This document shows positions 21,100-44,389 of a stretch of 64,000 nt of DNA, piece after piece; position 1 is the stretch's first letter; every line of letters begins with the position of its first letter. Below the pieces are notes generated by a model. It did no database searches, was not told the origin of the DNA, and saw only the letters and a program-made list of their open reading frames with translations. The translations under genes were made by a program, and so were the position numbers. Location of the stretch: NCBI RefSeq assembly GCF_023053635.1, contig NC_086183.1, positions 30,733,501 through 30,797,500 on the forward strand, in the 5' to 3' direction. This stretch comes from Elgaria multicarinata webbii (Eukaryota; Chordata; Lepidosauria; Squamata; Anguidae).

Positions 21100-21745
21100 A
21101 ATCCTTGTTTGCTGTTATTCGCTGCATGTGGGAACTTCATAAATCTTCTAGTACAGGATTCTGTGGCCAACTGGCAGCACATACTACCATGTTACTCTAC
21201 TTCTGAAATCTCTTCACTGGCTTCCAATTCACTTCAGAATCCAATATAAACTTCTCCTGTTGACCTTCAAAGCTTTTCACGGTCTAGCTCCTTCCTATCT
21301 CTCCTCTCTCATCTCACACTATTGCCCCGCTCGTGCTTTTCGCTCCTCTGATGCCATGTTTCTCGCCTGCCCAAGGGCCTCTACTTCCCTTGCTCGGCTT
21401 CGTCCATTTTCTTCTGCTGCCCCTTACGCCTGGAACGCTCTTCCAGAACATTTGAGATCTACAAGTTCAATCGCAGCTTTTAAAGCTCAACTAAAAACTT
21501 TTCTCTTTCCTAAAGCTTTTAAAACTTGATGTTGTTTGGACTTTATACTGTTAGTTTTACCCTACCCTGTGCCTGTTTACCCTACCCTATGCCTGTTTGC
21601 ATTCTCTTCCCCTCCTTATTGTTTTACCATGATTTAATTAGAACGTAAGCCTAAGCGGCAGGGGCTTGCTATTTACTGTTTTACTCTGTACAGCACCATG
21701 TACATTGATGGTGCTATATAAATAATAATAATAATAATAATGGCC
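21100..21745 (+). repeat. L2-clade LINE 3' end, about 640 bp
   Basis: It carries an open 89-codon reading frame (MTFKAFHGLAPSYLSSLISH, then [20 protein letters not shown] and [15 protein letters not shown]). This is the polyprotein C-terminus; a 3' tail and AAT repeats follow. Confidence 0.88.
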
Positions 21746-22022
21746 TAGATTCAGCTCCCGAAGTAAATGTATCAGGTCTGTGTTTTCAAATTGCAAGAAA
21801 CAGAGAGACATTCCATGCTTGTAACACTAATTTCTATTTTGAATTTTTGTAACATGCATATGACTAGGTAAATATTTGTATATGGTAATGCTCTGCCTAA
21901 ACACATTTGGTTCATAACTGTTCTATACCTACTGTTGATAGAAGCAGCATTGTGGAAGGGCCATTTGTTTGGAGAACAGACACTAACCAAGAGTACAGAA
22001 TTTGGTCTTCTGGACTGGATAA

Positions 22023-22790
22023 TCCAGCCTTCCTCAAACTAGTGACCTCTAGATGTTTTGGATTACCACTCCTGTTAGCCCTAGTCAGTGTGGGCAACAG
22101 TCAGGAATTATTCTTATTTTAAGAATAAAATACTCTCCAGATGTCATCCAAAACATCTGGAGAGTACCAGGGTGAGGAAAGATGAGATAACCCAACCATT
22201 CCCAAGGCAGCAGAATGACAGGGCAGCCAGCCAGAACACAGATGATAGAAAGACTGCAGTGGACTTCAGCTGCCCTACAGATAACCATCACTCCAGCCGG
22301 CCCCACAAAATGATCCAGCGTTTGTCCTGGTGAATGACACCATGGTTGCCAGAAAGAGCGTGACGCCTTTCTGGGTGAACTTGGTGTGGATACTGAAGTC
22401 CTTCCGTACAACCTATTTGGGAGATTCTTACACCTCGATCTTAGCAATGTGTCAGGGCCTATTTCAGCATGCTGCATGACAGGCATGATCAGTTTTGTTT
22501 GTATGCATATCTTTATATGTGTGCATGTGTTTAACAGCAAGCTTATTGATAGGTAATGGAAGGCGTGATTTTAATTTGCATAGTTCCAAATGAACGTATC
22601 CAAGTATGGAATCCAGTTGGCGGGGTTATGCCAGCCAGCCTTCCCCAACCAGGAGCCCTCCAAGGCCATTCTGACTGGGGATGATGGGTCTTGTAGTCCG
22701 ACATATGTAACGGGTTCTAAGATGGGGGAGGTTGCCATGCTCTCTTCGGATGATGGGCTTTGCAGTCCAATACATCTGGACGGCCTTAGC
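22023..22790. repeat. Two diverged copies of the palindromic 'AACATCTGG' MITE group around unassigned sequence
   Basis: 22023-22190 (CCAGCCTTCCTCAAACTAG ... CATCTGGAGAGTACCAGGG) and 22632-22790 (CCAGCCTTCCCCAACCAGG ... ATACATCTGGACGGCC) are older relatives of the copy at 4841. The part between, 22260-22560, was not classified. Any CATSPERG exon 1 should lie in this general region but was not identified. Confidence 0.6.
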
Positions 22791-22809
22791 AACGCCCCAC
22801 GCCTAGGCC

Positions 22810-23270
22810 CTTGCCTCGTGACGTCACCGGTTTCCACACAGCAGCCGCCCTACTAGTGACGTCATCACCGTGGCGCCCTATAATGTCACAGCTATTCACG
22901 GCACCATACTTCCCAGGTATCCCCTTCCCATGCCCTCTTCATGCCCTCTTCCCGCTGCCCCCCAACCCCTTAGCTCAACCCCCTTACAGCTTCAGCCCCC
23001 CTCAAATTCCGTCGCTCGCTTCGCTCCACGCCTCAAAACTAGCCATTTCCCTTCCGCGCATGCGCTTAAAAACCTAGGACCAATCAGGGGCGGAGCCGTT
23101 GGCGCGTCACTGAAGGGCGCGCGCGGCAGTGGGCGGGGGGGGCCCGCCCGCCTCTGGCCTCGAGGCGGTTCCCATGGAGACTGAGCGAGCGACGAGGGCC
23201 GCGGCCGTAAAGCGAGGCCGGTCGCGCTCAGCCTTGCGACTGCCGCAGCTGCTCCGCCGGGTGCCGATTC
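22810..23270 (+). promoter_or_regulatory. PSMD8 promoter, possibly shared with CATSPERG
   Basis: GC-rich, CpG-rich region. It carries two perfect CRE palindromes TGACGTCA (22819-22826 and 22857-22864), an NRF1-type palindrome GCGCATGCGC (23056-23065), a CCAAT box (23080-23084) and GC boxes GGGGCGG (23087-23093) and GGGCGGGG (23131-23138). There is no TATA box near the start. The CCAAT/GC/NRF1 block fits a housekeeping promoter. The CRE pair lies on the CATSPERG side and would suit CREM/CREB control in germ cells; that role is an inference. Confidence 0.7.
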
Positions 23271-36198
<12,928 letters not shown>

Positions 36199-36745
36199 CG
36201 GGCCGGGACTGTAGGCAGCTGCTTTCCCTCATTTTCGTCTTTTTACTCCAGTTTCCATCCAGCTGGTAGTCTTTTTACTTATATGAAAAGGGTGGGAGTC
36301 TGTTCTTTTGTCTATTTCTCCTGGGTTGCCAGAGTAAACACTGTAAGGTGGACCCTATCCCCGTGTCGTTAACAGTTACGTTCTTTGTTAGTCCCAGGTG
36401 GAAAGCCGTTCTGGATCCAGAAGGGAGACTGGTTGATCTTGAGCTTCTCTGGCCTCAAAAGTGGTGGGAACTCCCTTTTATAGGGGAGTCCGTAGGTGTC
36501 ATGCACCGGCCTAACTTCGTTAACGTTCAGAAATAATTGCAGGAGCTTCTGGTTTCACTGGAAACAGATTCTCTCTGCTTCCTGGTCAGCACAGGCTTAA
36601 ACAGGCCTGCCAGAGTTACGATCAGACATTTTGGGGTTGTTTTTTTTATTGTTATTATTTGGTTCCTTGCTGTCCTCTTTTTGTGCAAGCCACTTAAAGG
36701 GATGGATGTAGGTAAAATAAACACAATTTCTTCTACAAATGCCGT
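36199..36745 (+). terminator. PSMD8: PSMD8 3' UTR and polyadenylation signal
   Basis: AATAAA lies at 36716-36721, about 520 nt after the stop codon, followed by the T-rich run TTTCTTCTAC. No competing AATAAA was seen nearer the stop. A minus-strand AATAAA (TTTATT at 36645-36650) lies inside this UTR. Confidence 0.8.
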
Positions 36746-37168
36746 TTTCTGTCATAAGTTAATCCCAAAGTTTCTAGAACAGGAGAAGGCTCAGCTAGTA
36801 AGACCTGATTTGGTCGCATCCCCACTCGAAATCACGGCCGTTGGGAAATTGGAAGCGTCCACTTCCGTTTTGAATGGAGCACAGTTCAGTCTTGATCAAA
36901 CCGGGACAAACTGTGCTTCGTTCACCATGGAAACAGTTGCTTACGGTTGCATTACCACAGCTGGAAGAGGGAGGGGAGGCAGGAGCACGCTTGTGCGTAT
37001 GACACACAACTATGACGTCGGGTTCTGTCTATCCTGGGTCTGTTTAACTACCAGCCATGGTAGTGAAGAAAGACACCTCCCTATACTTCTGAGTGCCAGA
37101 TGCTAGAGGCCAATGGGGGATAGCTAGGAAATGTCCTGGTCTACTGAATTGCTGCTTTGAGCTGATGT

Positions 37169-37458
37169 CATAGAATCATAGAATAGCAGAGTTGGAAGGG
37201 GCCTACAAGGCCATCGAGTCCAACCCCCTGCTCAATGCAGGAATCCACCCTAAGGCATCCCTGACAGATGGCTGTCCAGCTGCCTCTTGAAGGCCTCTAG
37301 TGTGGGAGAGCCCACAACCTCACCAGGGAACTGATTCCATTGTCGTACTGCTCTAACAGTCAGGAAGTTTTTCCTGATGTCCAGCTGGAATCTGGCTTCC
37401 CGTAACTTGAGCCCGTTATTCCGTGTCCTGCACTCTGGGAGGATCGAGAAGAGATCCT
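37169..37458 (-). repeat. CR1 LINE 3' end
   Basis: Starts with ATAGAATCATAGAATAGCAG and runs through the reverse complement of the ORF2 tail ([15 protein letters not shown]-like). Lies between the PSMD8 and GGN 3' ends. Confidence 0.92.
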
Positions 37459-38060
37459 TGACAACCAGTTATGGTTGTCAAGCAGGAGAGAGAGAAAAAA
37501 AATCCAAAGCCTGCACTTCACTTAAATCCACACATGTACACTTAGACAACAGGTAATTCAGATCAGTCCCAGAATGCTATTCCATATGCAGCTGACCTAG
37601 ATTACAGCACATATGTCGTTCTTCGGTACCCACCTGTCTCTTCTAGTAACACAACAAAGATCCTCCTAGCCTGAAGTCTGTCCGCCCTAATAAAACGACA
37701 CACACATTCCTCCTGCTTATGCAGATCAGCGGTTCCTTCCTATGCGTGAGCCAAGACATGGGCAGATGGGAGTGAGTAGCTGAAGTGTGTAACGGCGGGA
37801 TTCCTGCCACAGCCTCTGCGGCTAAAAGAGTGCCTTGTCCGTGTCTCGCTCAGAAGGGCGGAAGGAGAGCCAATGCGACTGGGCCTTCAGCCCTTGCTGG
37901 GACAAAAACGAGTCGCCAACCAACACCACCCAGCATCCACCTTCTACAGCTTAGGTGTCACTCCCAATGACTGCAGGGGACCTCGGCGCATGAATGAAGC
38001 TACAAGGCCAAGCTGATGGTGTACAAGGTTTACTGAGGAGGAGGCTTGGGGAAAGGGGAT
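37459..38060. other. Between PSMD8 and GGN 3' ends: unassigned
   Basis: Contains the hairpin TTGACAACCAG/TATGGTTGTCAA at 37458-37481, next to the CR1 boundary. The segment near 37740-37830 is weakly similar to 7980-8090 (AAGACATGGGCAGATGGGAG), so an unclassified repeat is likely. Part may be GGN 3' UTR. Confidence 0.4.
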
Positions 38061-38193
38061 TCAGTCCTCATTATCAGTGTGCTGCTGTTCGTAAGAGTCC
38101 AGGCAGAACTTGGTCCCAGCAACCAGCGAGACAGCCAGCATGGCTGTGGCAACCCAGGGTGGTTCTGCCAGGTGGTTGGTGGAGGGGTTCAGC
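38061..38193 (-). CDS. GGN: GGN proposed last exon
   Basis: 133 nt. The acceptor is TTCCTTGCAG and the stop is TGA at 38061-38063. It encodes LNPSTNHLAEPPWVATAMLA, then VSLVAGTKFCLDSYEQQHTD and NED. The strong splice site, coding bias and hydrophobic block make a real C-terminal exon likely. Confidence 0.7.
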
Positions 38194-41100
38194 CTGCAAG
38201 GAAGGGGTGAAAAGAAAAGAAAAGAGGCGTGGATGAGCAGTGGAGCTTCTGCACGCAGGTCCTCCTTTGTAGTGGCTTCATTCAAGTGCAACTGCGAACG
38301 AGGCTGGCTGGGGGATGCTGAGAGTTGTAGGACTTAGTTCTATCTAAACATGCATAGGATCACACCCCAAATTTGCCTACATTTACATATGAGAGTAAAA
38401 TCAAACTTGGGTAAATTGTATTATTACATTTAAATCTTCCCAATTAATAGCGGGCAGCTTGGTTTTTAGTCACTCTAACCCAGCCTTCCTCAACCTGGGG
38501 CGCTCCAGATGTGTTGGACTACAACTCCCAGAATGCCCCAGCCAGCTGGCTGGGGCATTCTGGGAGATGCAGTCCAACACATCTGGAGCGCCCCAGGTTG
38601 AGGAAGGCTGCTCTTAACCGATTCATGGGTGAGATGCTGCAGCCTTTCCTGCAAAGGCAACATACAGCGGTTCAACACGATGGTAAGCCAAGATTCTTGG
38701 AAGCGCAGCTCACTGTGACTGGACAGAAATGGTTGGTTTAGCATGTCATCCAAGCTGGAGATCCTGGCTTATCGCTCCCAAATTACCCAAGATTTGTAAG
38801 GCAAGAAGAACCGTTGTTTATGACACTGCCTTGTGAAGGATGTAACAAGCCAAAATCCTTGGTTTGGACAACAGACAGAACAATGTCTACTTTGTTTAGC
38901 TGTTGATGAAAATGGGCTCTACATGCACCAGCATACAGCTTGTTCACAGGAAGCCAGGATTCCCTCAAATTCCGGTTTACATTCTGTGCAAACGTAGCCA
39001 CAGGCTTAATTCCCATAACAACTGGAGATCGCTTCCACAGAAGCTGCCTTGAGTACAGGTCCCCAAAGCCTTGACAATGAGATATTCTGAATTGAATTGC
39101 TATACATTTCATCATTTTCTTGCCAAATACGTTAGGGTGCTGAACGTTTTAAGCACTCTGGTTCTTCCCCACGGACCTTATATGTGTGCTCGTATCTACG
39201 AGGGATCAAACAATTCTCAGCATTTCTCCTCAAACGACAATTCCCAAGATTCTTCAGGGGAAGTCATGACACTTAAGTTGGTATAGAACATTTGTTGTGC
39301 CGACGCCACCCCTATTCGTTTTGTGCCTGGCTGTTCAGGATTTGCACTCGAGGCCTCCATCCACTCACCAAGCCATGACGTTCCTTGGCAACTTCCTCTG
39401 AGCCTGGTGTTTGCAGTAGCACTTCCTGGGACAAGAATCCGCTACCTGGAAAGCCGGCCACTGGCGGGCAGGTGATCGGTCGGCCTCTCGGTCTTGCTCA
39501 GGGCTGACCTGGGTGGACCTTGCATCCTCGTTCAGGCCAGCTGGTTTCTCCAGAGAAAGGGACGTCTCCTGGACATACAGTTATCTGTTTACTCAAGACA
39601 TTGATACACTGCTTTGCCTATGCTCAAGGCAGCTTACAGAGACCAGGTCACTTTTACTTTTCACATCCTGCTTTTCTATTAAAATAATAACCAAGGTGGC
39701 TTACAATAAAAAAGGGAAATATGATCTAATACACTATAAAATAAAACTATACAGCAGAGGTTCTCAAACGGGGGGGGGGGGGCTGTCCGCTCCATTCAGG
39801 TGGCCGACAGAAATGTTGAGCAGCAGTCAGGAATGTCGGCACTTTGCTCAACACTTCATTTATTGTTTCTAATGACAGAGATCTAGGCTGTTTTGCTTAT
39901 CGGACAGTCCAAGAAGGACCTGGCTTAAGGCCTGGTGTTTTCATAATGCTGCACTGGTGCTGCCTACTCATTTTCCCCTTAAAAATTACTAATTAAACAG
40001 ATCGTTCTCAGTGGCTGAGCCTAGGGACAATCATTTTCATAATATTTATTTTATTTATTGCATTTATATCCCGCCTTTTTTCCTCCAAGGAACCAAAAGC
40101 AGCATACCTAATCTTCCTCTTCTCCGTTTAACCTCACAATAACAACCCTGCGAGGTAGGTTGGGCTGAGAGTCTGTGACTGGCCCAAAGTCACCCAGTGA
40201 GCTTCCATGGCCAAGTGTGGACTAGAAACCAGATCCCCAGACTCCCAGTCCAACACTTTAGCCACTGCACCACACTGGCTCAATAGTTCTGATTATTTCA
40301 GAACTAAAGGTTTTTTTACATTTTAAAACACGAGTGAAGCCTTGTTTTGTAGAACCAAATGTGCTTATTAAGTGATCTGCTGAGACCCCCAGCAATCATC
40401 AAGTGAGTGCAAAAACTGAGAACCCTTTTTATACAATGTTAAATGAAAACAATAAAACATCTATAATAAAATAGGGGCAAGAATGCTAAAACTTCATCCA
40501 GAAAATCACAAAAATGGCAGGTTAGTGGTTAAAGAAAACCCAAATAATTCTAAAAACGATTTTGCCAACTGTGGAAAAAAAACAGGGCAGAGAGAGCTTG
40601 GTTACACTCAGCATGGAGTTCCACAGATGCAGCAGCACCATGAAGAAGAACCTGTCTGTTGTCTCCTGTCCACCTGATTGCATGTTTGGACCTCCCAGGC
40701 CAATCTCATGGACTGGGCAGAGTCATAGGGTTGCAGGCATAGCCCACTCCCAAGCTATTTAGACAGCCTACAGACAACCGTAGGATTTTTCAGGTTTGGG
40801 GAACTGAGGTTGGAACTAGGGCTCTGACCTCGGAGCCCAGAAGCCATGTTCTTCGCCCCTTCCTAGCCATTGCAGTTTGTCTCCACGTTGGTGACATTTT
40901 GTGCTCAGAAACAGTGCGTAGACATGGAGAAAAGGGGGCAGCCCCGGGGGAGGGAAGAAGACCTCAGAAACCGCTTCTTTACACGGCTGCCTTTGGGGAT
41001 CCCGGCCTTCTTCCTTACCTCTTTCTCAAGCTGCAGCTAAACAGGCTAAATTGCCCATCTAGCCAAAAATGCAGGGCACCGGAGTACGGAGGCGAGGATT

Positions 41101-44100
41101 GCCTCCATGCTTTGGGCGCACCCTGCATTGGACAGGGAAGGCTGTCTACTATCTGCACAGCATTGCACCCTTAAAGGCCAATACCAGCACTTTAAACCGA
41201 GCCCAGAAATAAACAGGCCGCCAATGAAGATGAAATAAGGTCAGCCTTACGCACTCTGAAATTTGGAAGCCAAATAAGCCTTTACCCACATCAATTCCTG
41301 AACTGATTTTCAAGCACTGGTTCGTCAACTCCAGAGTTTCCCTGGGATCAGGAGACAGGAATGAAAGGGAAGAGTTGGGCCGTAGCTCCGTGGTGAAGCC
41401 CCTACTTTGCAGGCAGAAGTTCCTGGGTTCAGTCCCCAGCTTCTCTAGCAAACCATCCCGCCCGAAACCCTGAAGAGCAGCTGCCAGTCAGTGTCGGCGG
41501 TACTGGGCTAGCTGGACCAAGGGTCTGGCTCAGTATAAGCCAGGTTCCTAGGACTTCTCCCACCAGCTTCATATAGATGTTAAATAGCATGGAAGCCGGA
41601 GTGGAGACTTGTGACACCCACCAAGCCAGCCTTCCTCAACCTGGGGCACTCCAGATGTGTTGGACTACAACTCCCAGAATGCCCCATGCCTCTGGCTGGG
41701 GCATTCTGGGAGATGCAGTCCAACACATCTGGAGCGCCCCAGGTTGAGGAAGGCTGCACCAAGCCAATGGCCACAGGGTGGATCGGTGGTCTCCTGGCAC
41801 TGCCCATTTCGGATCAACCCAAAAGAAGTAGTGGAATTACTGCAAAAAGTCCCCCCCCAATCCCATCAAGGCATCATGGCCACAGAAAGATCCAGGAGGA
41901 TTCAAAGAGTCTTGCTAACCCCGTCAGCCTCCCACCGTACGTCACGCAACAGGTTGACCTATGCTGTTCCTGGAACCAGGTCTGAAACCAGACTGAAAAT
42001 AATCCCTCGCAAAAGAACAAGTCAAAAGCATTGGGTAGTAGTAGTAGCAGCAATAATCAACAAAATAAACTAAACGCAGCCAAACGAACAAGACTCACCA
42101 AAGGCTCGCCAAAATAAAAAGGCCTCGCCACCTTTTCGAAAGGCGGGAAGAGAGAAACACCCTCTAACCTCAGTGGGGAGGTCATTCCATAACCCCGGGG
42201 CCATTGCTTCTGCCCCTTGCCTTTGGGCGCTTTCACTTTGGGCTGCCCCGAAGCTTTGAGTTTCTCTTTCGACTTGGGCGCAGCAGGGCCTTGCTTCCGC
42301 ACCTTTGGCCTCGTTTGAGCCATAGCCGGCACCTTCTGGTCTACAACCATCCCCGTAGGAGCACACAGCGAGACAGAGAAGGCAGGTCTGGCCACCTGTG
42401 GCTTCTCCCTGGGCGAATGTGGAACGGGGCCTAGCAGTGGTTCCGGAGGTTGCTCTTCCTTTGGGAGAGACTGGGCACTGGCCGGTGGCGAGAGGTTGCC
42501 CTGAGCGGCACTGGATGGAACGGACTTAACGGGAGTCGTTGCTTTTGCACCCTCTTCAAGGCCCTGCGGCCTCCTTCTCGGACTCTGGGGAGACTCATCA
42601 GCTTCCGTTGCCGTCTCCTGCTCCATCAAGAGGGTCCCGGTGGGTTGAGTGGATCCCCCTGCTTCGGGCTCTTCATCATCAGCCCTGGGTGGGTCAACGG
42701 GGTCCTTGTCCCCTTCCTCAGCCGCCACGGTGGCCTCGTTCAGGGGCATCTGACTCTCGTCGTGTACAAACCAATCGCATTTCGGGTCGTTCCCCAAGAA
42801 GGCGACGACTTGGGACGCGGCACTCCCAAACTTGGGTAACTTTCGGCCCTGCCCTTTGCGGCGCTGAGGGTACGGGGTGGGAGGCCGAGGCCTTTGCCAC
42901 TCGGGCCGTTTCGTGTTGCCGGTGGACAGCTCCTCGAAGAAAGTGACCACTTGCTGACCGGCCGTGTGGGGGGCAAGCTCTTTCTTGGGGGGGACTTTCT
43001 TGAAGTGCTCCAGAAACAACTGGCTGAGGGAAGAGAGCTCCTCCGGGTTGCTCCTCTCCAGCCCTTTGAACGACGACGGGAGCTTCTTGCCCGCCGCGGT
43101 GAGATGATGCAGGGCTTTGGGTAGCACCGGGGCACTGGCGGGGGGCTTCTTCTGAGGGCACTGCTTCAAGACGTCGGCGTAGGAGACGCCTGAGGAAATG
43201 ACACTGGGCTTTTGCTTTACGGCCTTGATGCTGGGCGGCCACTGCCCCGGCTGGATGGTCACTTTGTACAGGAAGTTGAGGCCTTTCTCCAGCAGGTCCT
43301 GCATCATCTCTGAACTGACGGCCTCAGCTCCCAGGGCCTCGCTCTTGCCTCCGGTCATCACGTCGCTCCCTGAGATTTGAGGCTTTTCCACGGGGCCAGT
43401 TGAGGCCCCCACACATTCCCCAGGCAGCTGGGAAGTGACGGCCGGGCCCTTGGAGTCGCCGTCACTCCCGGGCACGCTGTCCCGTTGGCCGCATCGCTCT
43501 TTCTCCCTCTGACCACCTGCCCACGACACCAGGGCCTTCTTCATGTCCGGCGGAGCCACGCAGTTGCAGAGGGCCGGCCTGCTGGCGTTTCCCTCACTCG
43601 GAGGCAGAGGGCCTGCCAAGGCGGCCTCGGTCATCTTGGGAGGCTCGGTGCTGTGTGCCAAACTCGCTGCCTGTTTCTTGGCGGGAGGCAGAGATTCCGG
43701 CAGCCCCCCCTCGTGGTCTGAAGAGCCCTTAGCGCTCGCTTTGATGTGCTGGGTCCAACACACCTCCGTTTCCGCCACGTCCTTGAGGGCCTCTGTCCCT
43801 GGGACCGGTTCCACCAATTTCTCTGGCTGCAGCAGTGGCCCACCCGCGTTCTTGGCAGGGTGCACATTCTCTGGCTTGCCCTTCCCGTTAGTTGATACTC
43901 TTTTGGCGCTCAAGTCTCTGGGGTCATGGGCGGCCGCCTGGGGAGACCTCAGAGCCACCTTCAGCCCTCTGGGCTCCTCGTGGAGAACAGGTCCAGCGCT
44001 CTGGAGGTCAGCCCTGCTCAGACAAGCCAGTCCCCGTTTTTCTGCCCCTGGGTCCTTATCGCACAGGCTGGCCTCCTTCATCCCACCACTGGCCGAGTTC

Positions 44101-44378
44101 TGGGCCCACATGGTGGACAGGTTGAGTTTGGATTTTTTGGAATGGTTTTTCCCCATCTCTACGGCTCCTGCCTGCCTGTCCCCTCCTCCTGGCTCGCCGC
44201 TCAGAGGCTGACTGGCGCCTCTTTGGTCAGGGTCCTGAGGACCGGGGGGCCGGCTCCCCAGTTCATGTTTAGCACCACTCGGGCCCCGATCCGGCTTGCT
44301 CTTGTCCGGGTTGGCTTTCGCCTCCTCGTTTTTGGCAGTCTCTGATTCTTGTGTTGATTCTGATTGGACATTGCCCAT
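38061..44378 (-). CDS. GGN: GGN, gametogenetin
   Basis: GGN is a proline-rich, largely disordered germ-cell protein of late spermatogenesis. It is known to bind FANCL and the GGNBP proteins. The product starts MGNVQSES, the same start as mammalian gametogenetin; Gly2 with Ser6 fits N-myristoylation. One huge exon (about 714 codons) is rich in Pro, Lys, Ser and Glu, with an ordered patch MMQDLLEKGLNFLYKVTIQP near residues 355-375 and a conserved-looking VVAFLGNDPKCDWFVHDESQ near 540. Three small downstream exons are proposed from phase and signals. They give FWLDGQFSLFSCSLRKR, KCYCKHQAQRKLPRNVMAW and a hydrophobic end WVATAMLAVSLVAGTKFCLD. Position beside PSMD8 in convergent orientation agrees with mammals. 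The 3' exon structure is less certain than the main exon. Confidence 0.85.
38481..38610. mobile_element. 130 bp palindromic hAT MITE, copy 4
   Basis: Arms meet at CCAGCTGGCTGG. Flanks CTCTAACC and CTCTTAACC match apart from one base. Lies in a GGN intron. Confidence 0.82.
38611..39368. other. GGN intron, unassigned
   Basis: No exon or classified repeat was recognised. The end near 39225-39285 (CAATTCCCAAGATTCTTCAG) resembles the MITE at 53777. Confidence 0.35.
39369..39425 (-). CDS. GGN: GGN proposed exon 4
   Basis: 57 nt. The acceptor is TTGTCCCAG and the donor GCTTG|GTGAGT. It encodes KCYCKHQAQRKLPRNVMAW. The Cys/His pattern CxCxxH could bind metal. A second acceptor (TTTCCAG, 39446) would lengthen the exon and need a phase-0 partner. 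Confidence 0.6.
39446..41018. repeat. GGN intron: SINE-type tails and unassigned sequence
   Basis: 40043-40285 is a minus-strand tRNA/MIR-like CORE-SINE. Reverse-complement landmarks are GAGCCAGTGTGGTGCAGTGG, CAGTCACAGACTCTCAGCCC and a GGCGGGATATAAATGCAATA tail. A weaker tail-like piece lies at 39585-39700. A G run sits at 39770-39783. 40286-41018 is unassigned. Confidence 0.65.
41019..41122 (-). CDS. GGN: GGN proposed exon 3
   Basis: 104 nt. The acceptor is CCAATGCAG and the donor AGAG|GTAAGG. It encodes GAPKAWRQSSPPYSGALHFW then LDGQFSLFSCSLRK. It starts in phase 0 and ends in phase 2, which joins the next proposed exon in frame (RKRKCYCKH). Support is signals and phase only. Confidence 0.55.
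41150..41240 (-). repeat. Short L2 fragment
   Basis: The minus strand reads LHWRPVYFWARFKVLVLAFK, the RLHWLPV...[10 protein letters not shown] segment of L2 polyproteins. It lies just upstream of proposed GGN exon 3. Confidence 0.7.
41372..41560 (+). repeat. tRNA-derived SINE
   Basis: The head GGGCCGTAGCTCCGTGGTGA with GGTTCAGTCCCCAGC gives tRNA-like A and B boxes. The body ACTGGGCTAGCTGGACCAAG and CTCAGTATAAGCCAGGTTCC is shared with 33478 and 32140. Confidence 0.8.
41627..41756. mobile_element. 130 bp palindromic hAT MITE, copy 5
   Basis: Arms as at 4841, with a centre changed to CCATGCCTCTGGCTGG. Exact 8 bp duplication CACCAAGC at 41619-41626 and 41757-41764. Confidence 0.87.
42060..42215 (-). 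repeat. L2 LINE tail abutting and overlapping the GGN open frame
   Basis: In one minus-strand frame it reads GLWNDLPTEVRGCFSLPAFR then KGGEAFLFWRAFGESC, an L2 C-terminus. The GGN frame reads the same DNA in another frame (GYGMTSPLRLEGVSLFPPFE). Confidence 0.8.
42237..44378 (-). CDS. GGN: GGN main coding exon
   Basis: Start ATG at 44378. A splice acceptor TTATGCCTAG lies about 20 nt upstream, implying a non-coding 5' exon. The frame stays open to 42057, but the last 50 codons run into an L2 tail (42060-42215), so the exon should end earlier. Phase-0 GT sites near the end include CCCAAA|GTGAAA (42237, used here), CCAAAG|GTGCGG (about 42298) and CAGAAG|GTGCCG. None is a strong donor. Also possible is a GC donor, AAAG|GCAAGG, in the wrong phase for the next proposed exon. 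Confidence 0.75.
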
Positions 44379-44389
44379 TATATACAGTC

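Noticed and set aside
22329-22430. Short plus-strand peptide MVARKSVTPFWVNLVWIL
   Set aside because: It looked signal-like, but is on the wrong strand for CATSPERG, has no splice context, and was not matched to any family.
42057-42236. GGN coding region ending at 42057
   Set aside because: The last codons are translated L2 DNA, and downstream exons with good signals exist; kept only as a read-through possibility.
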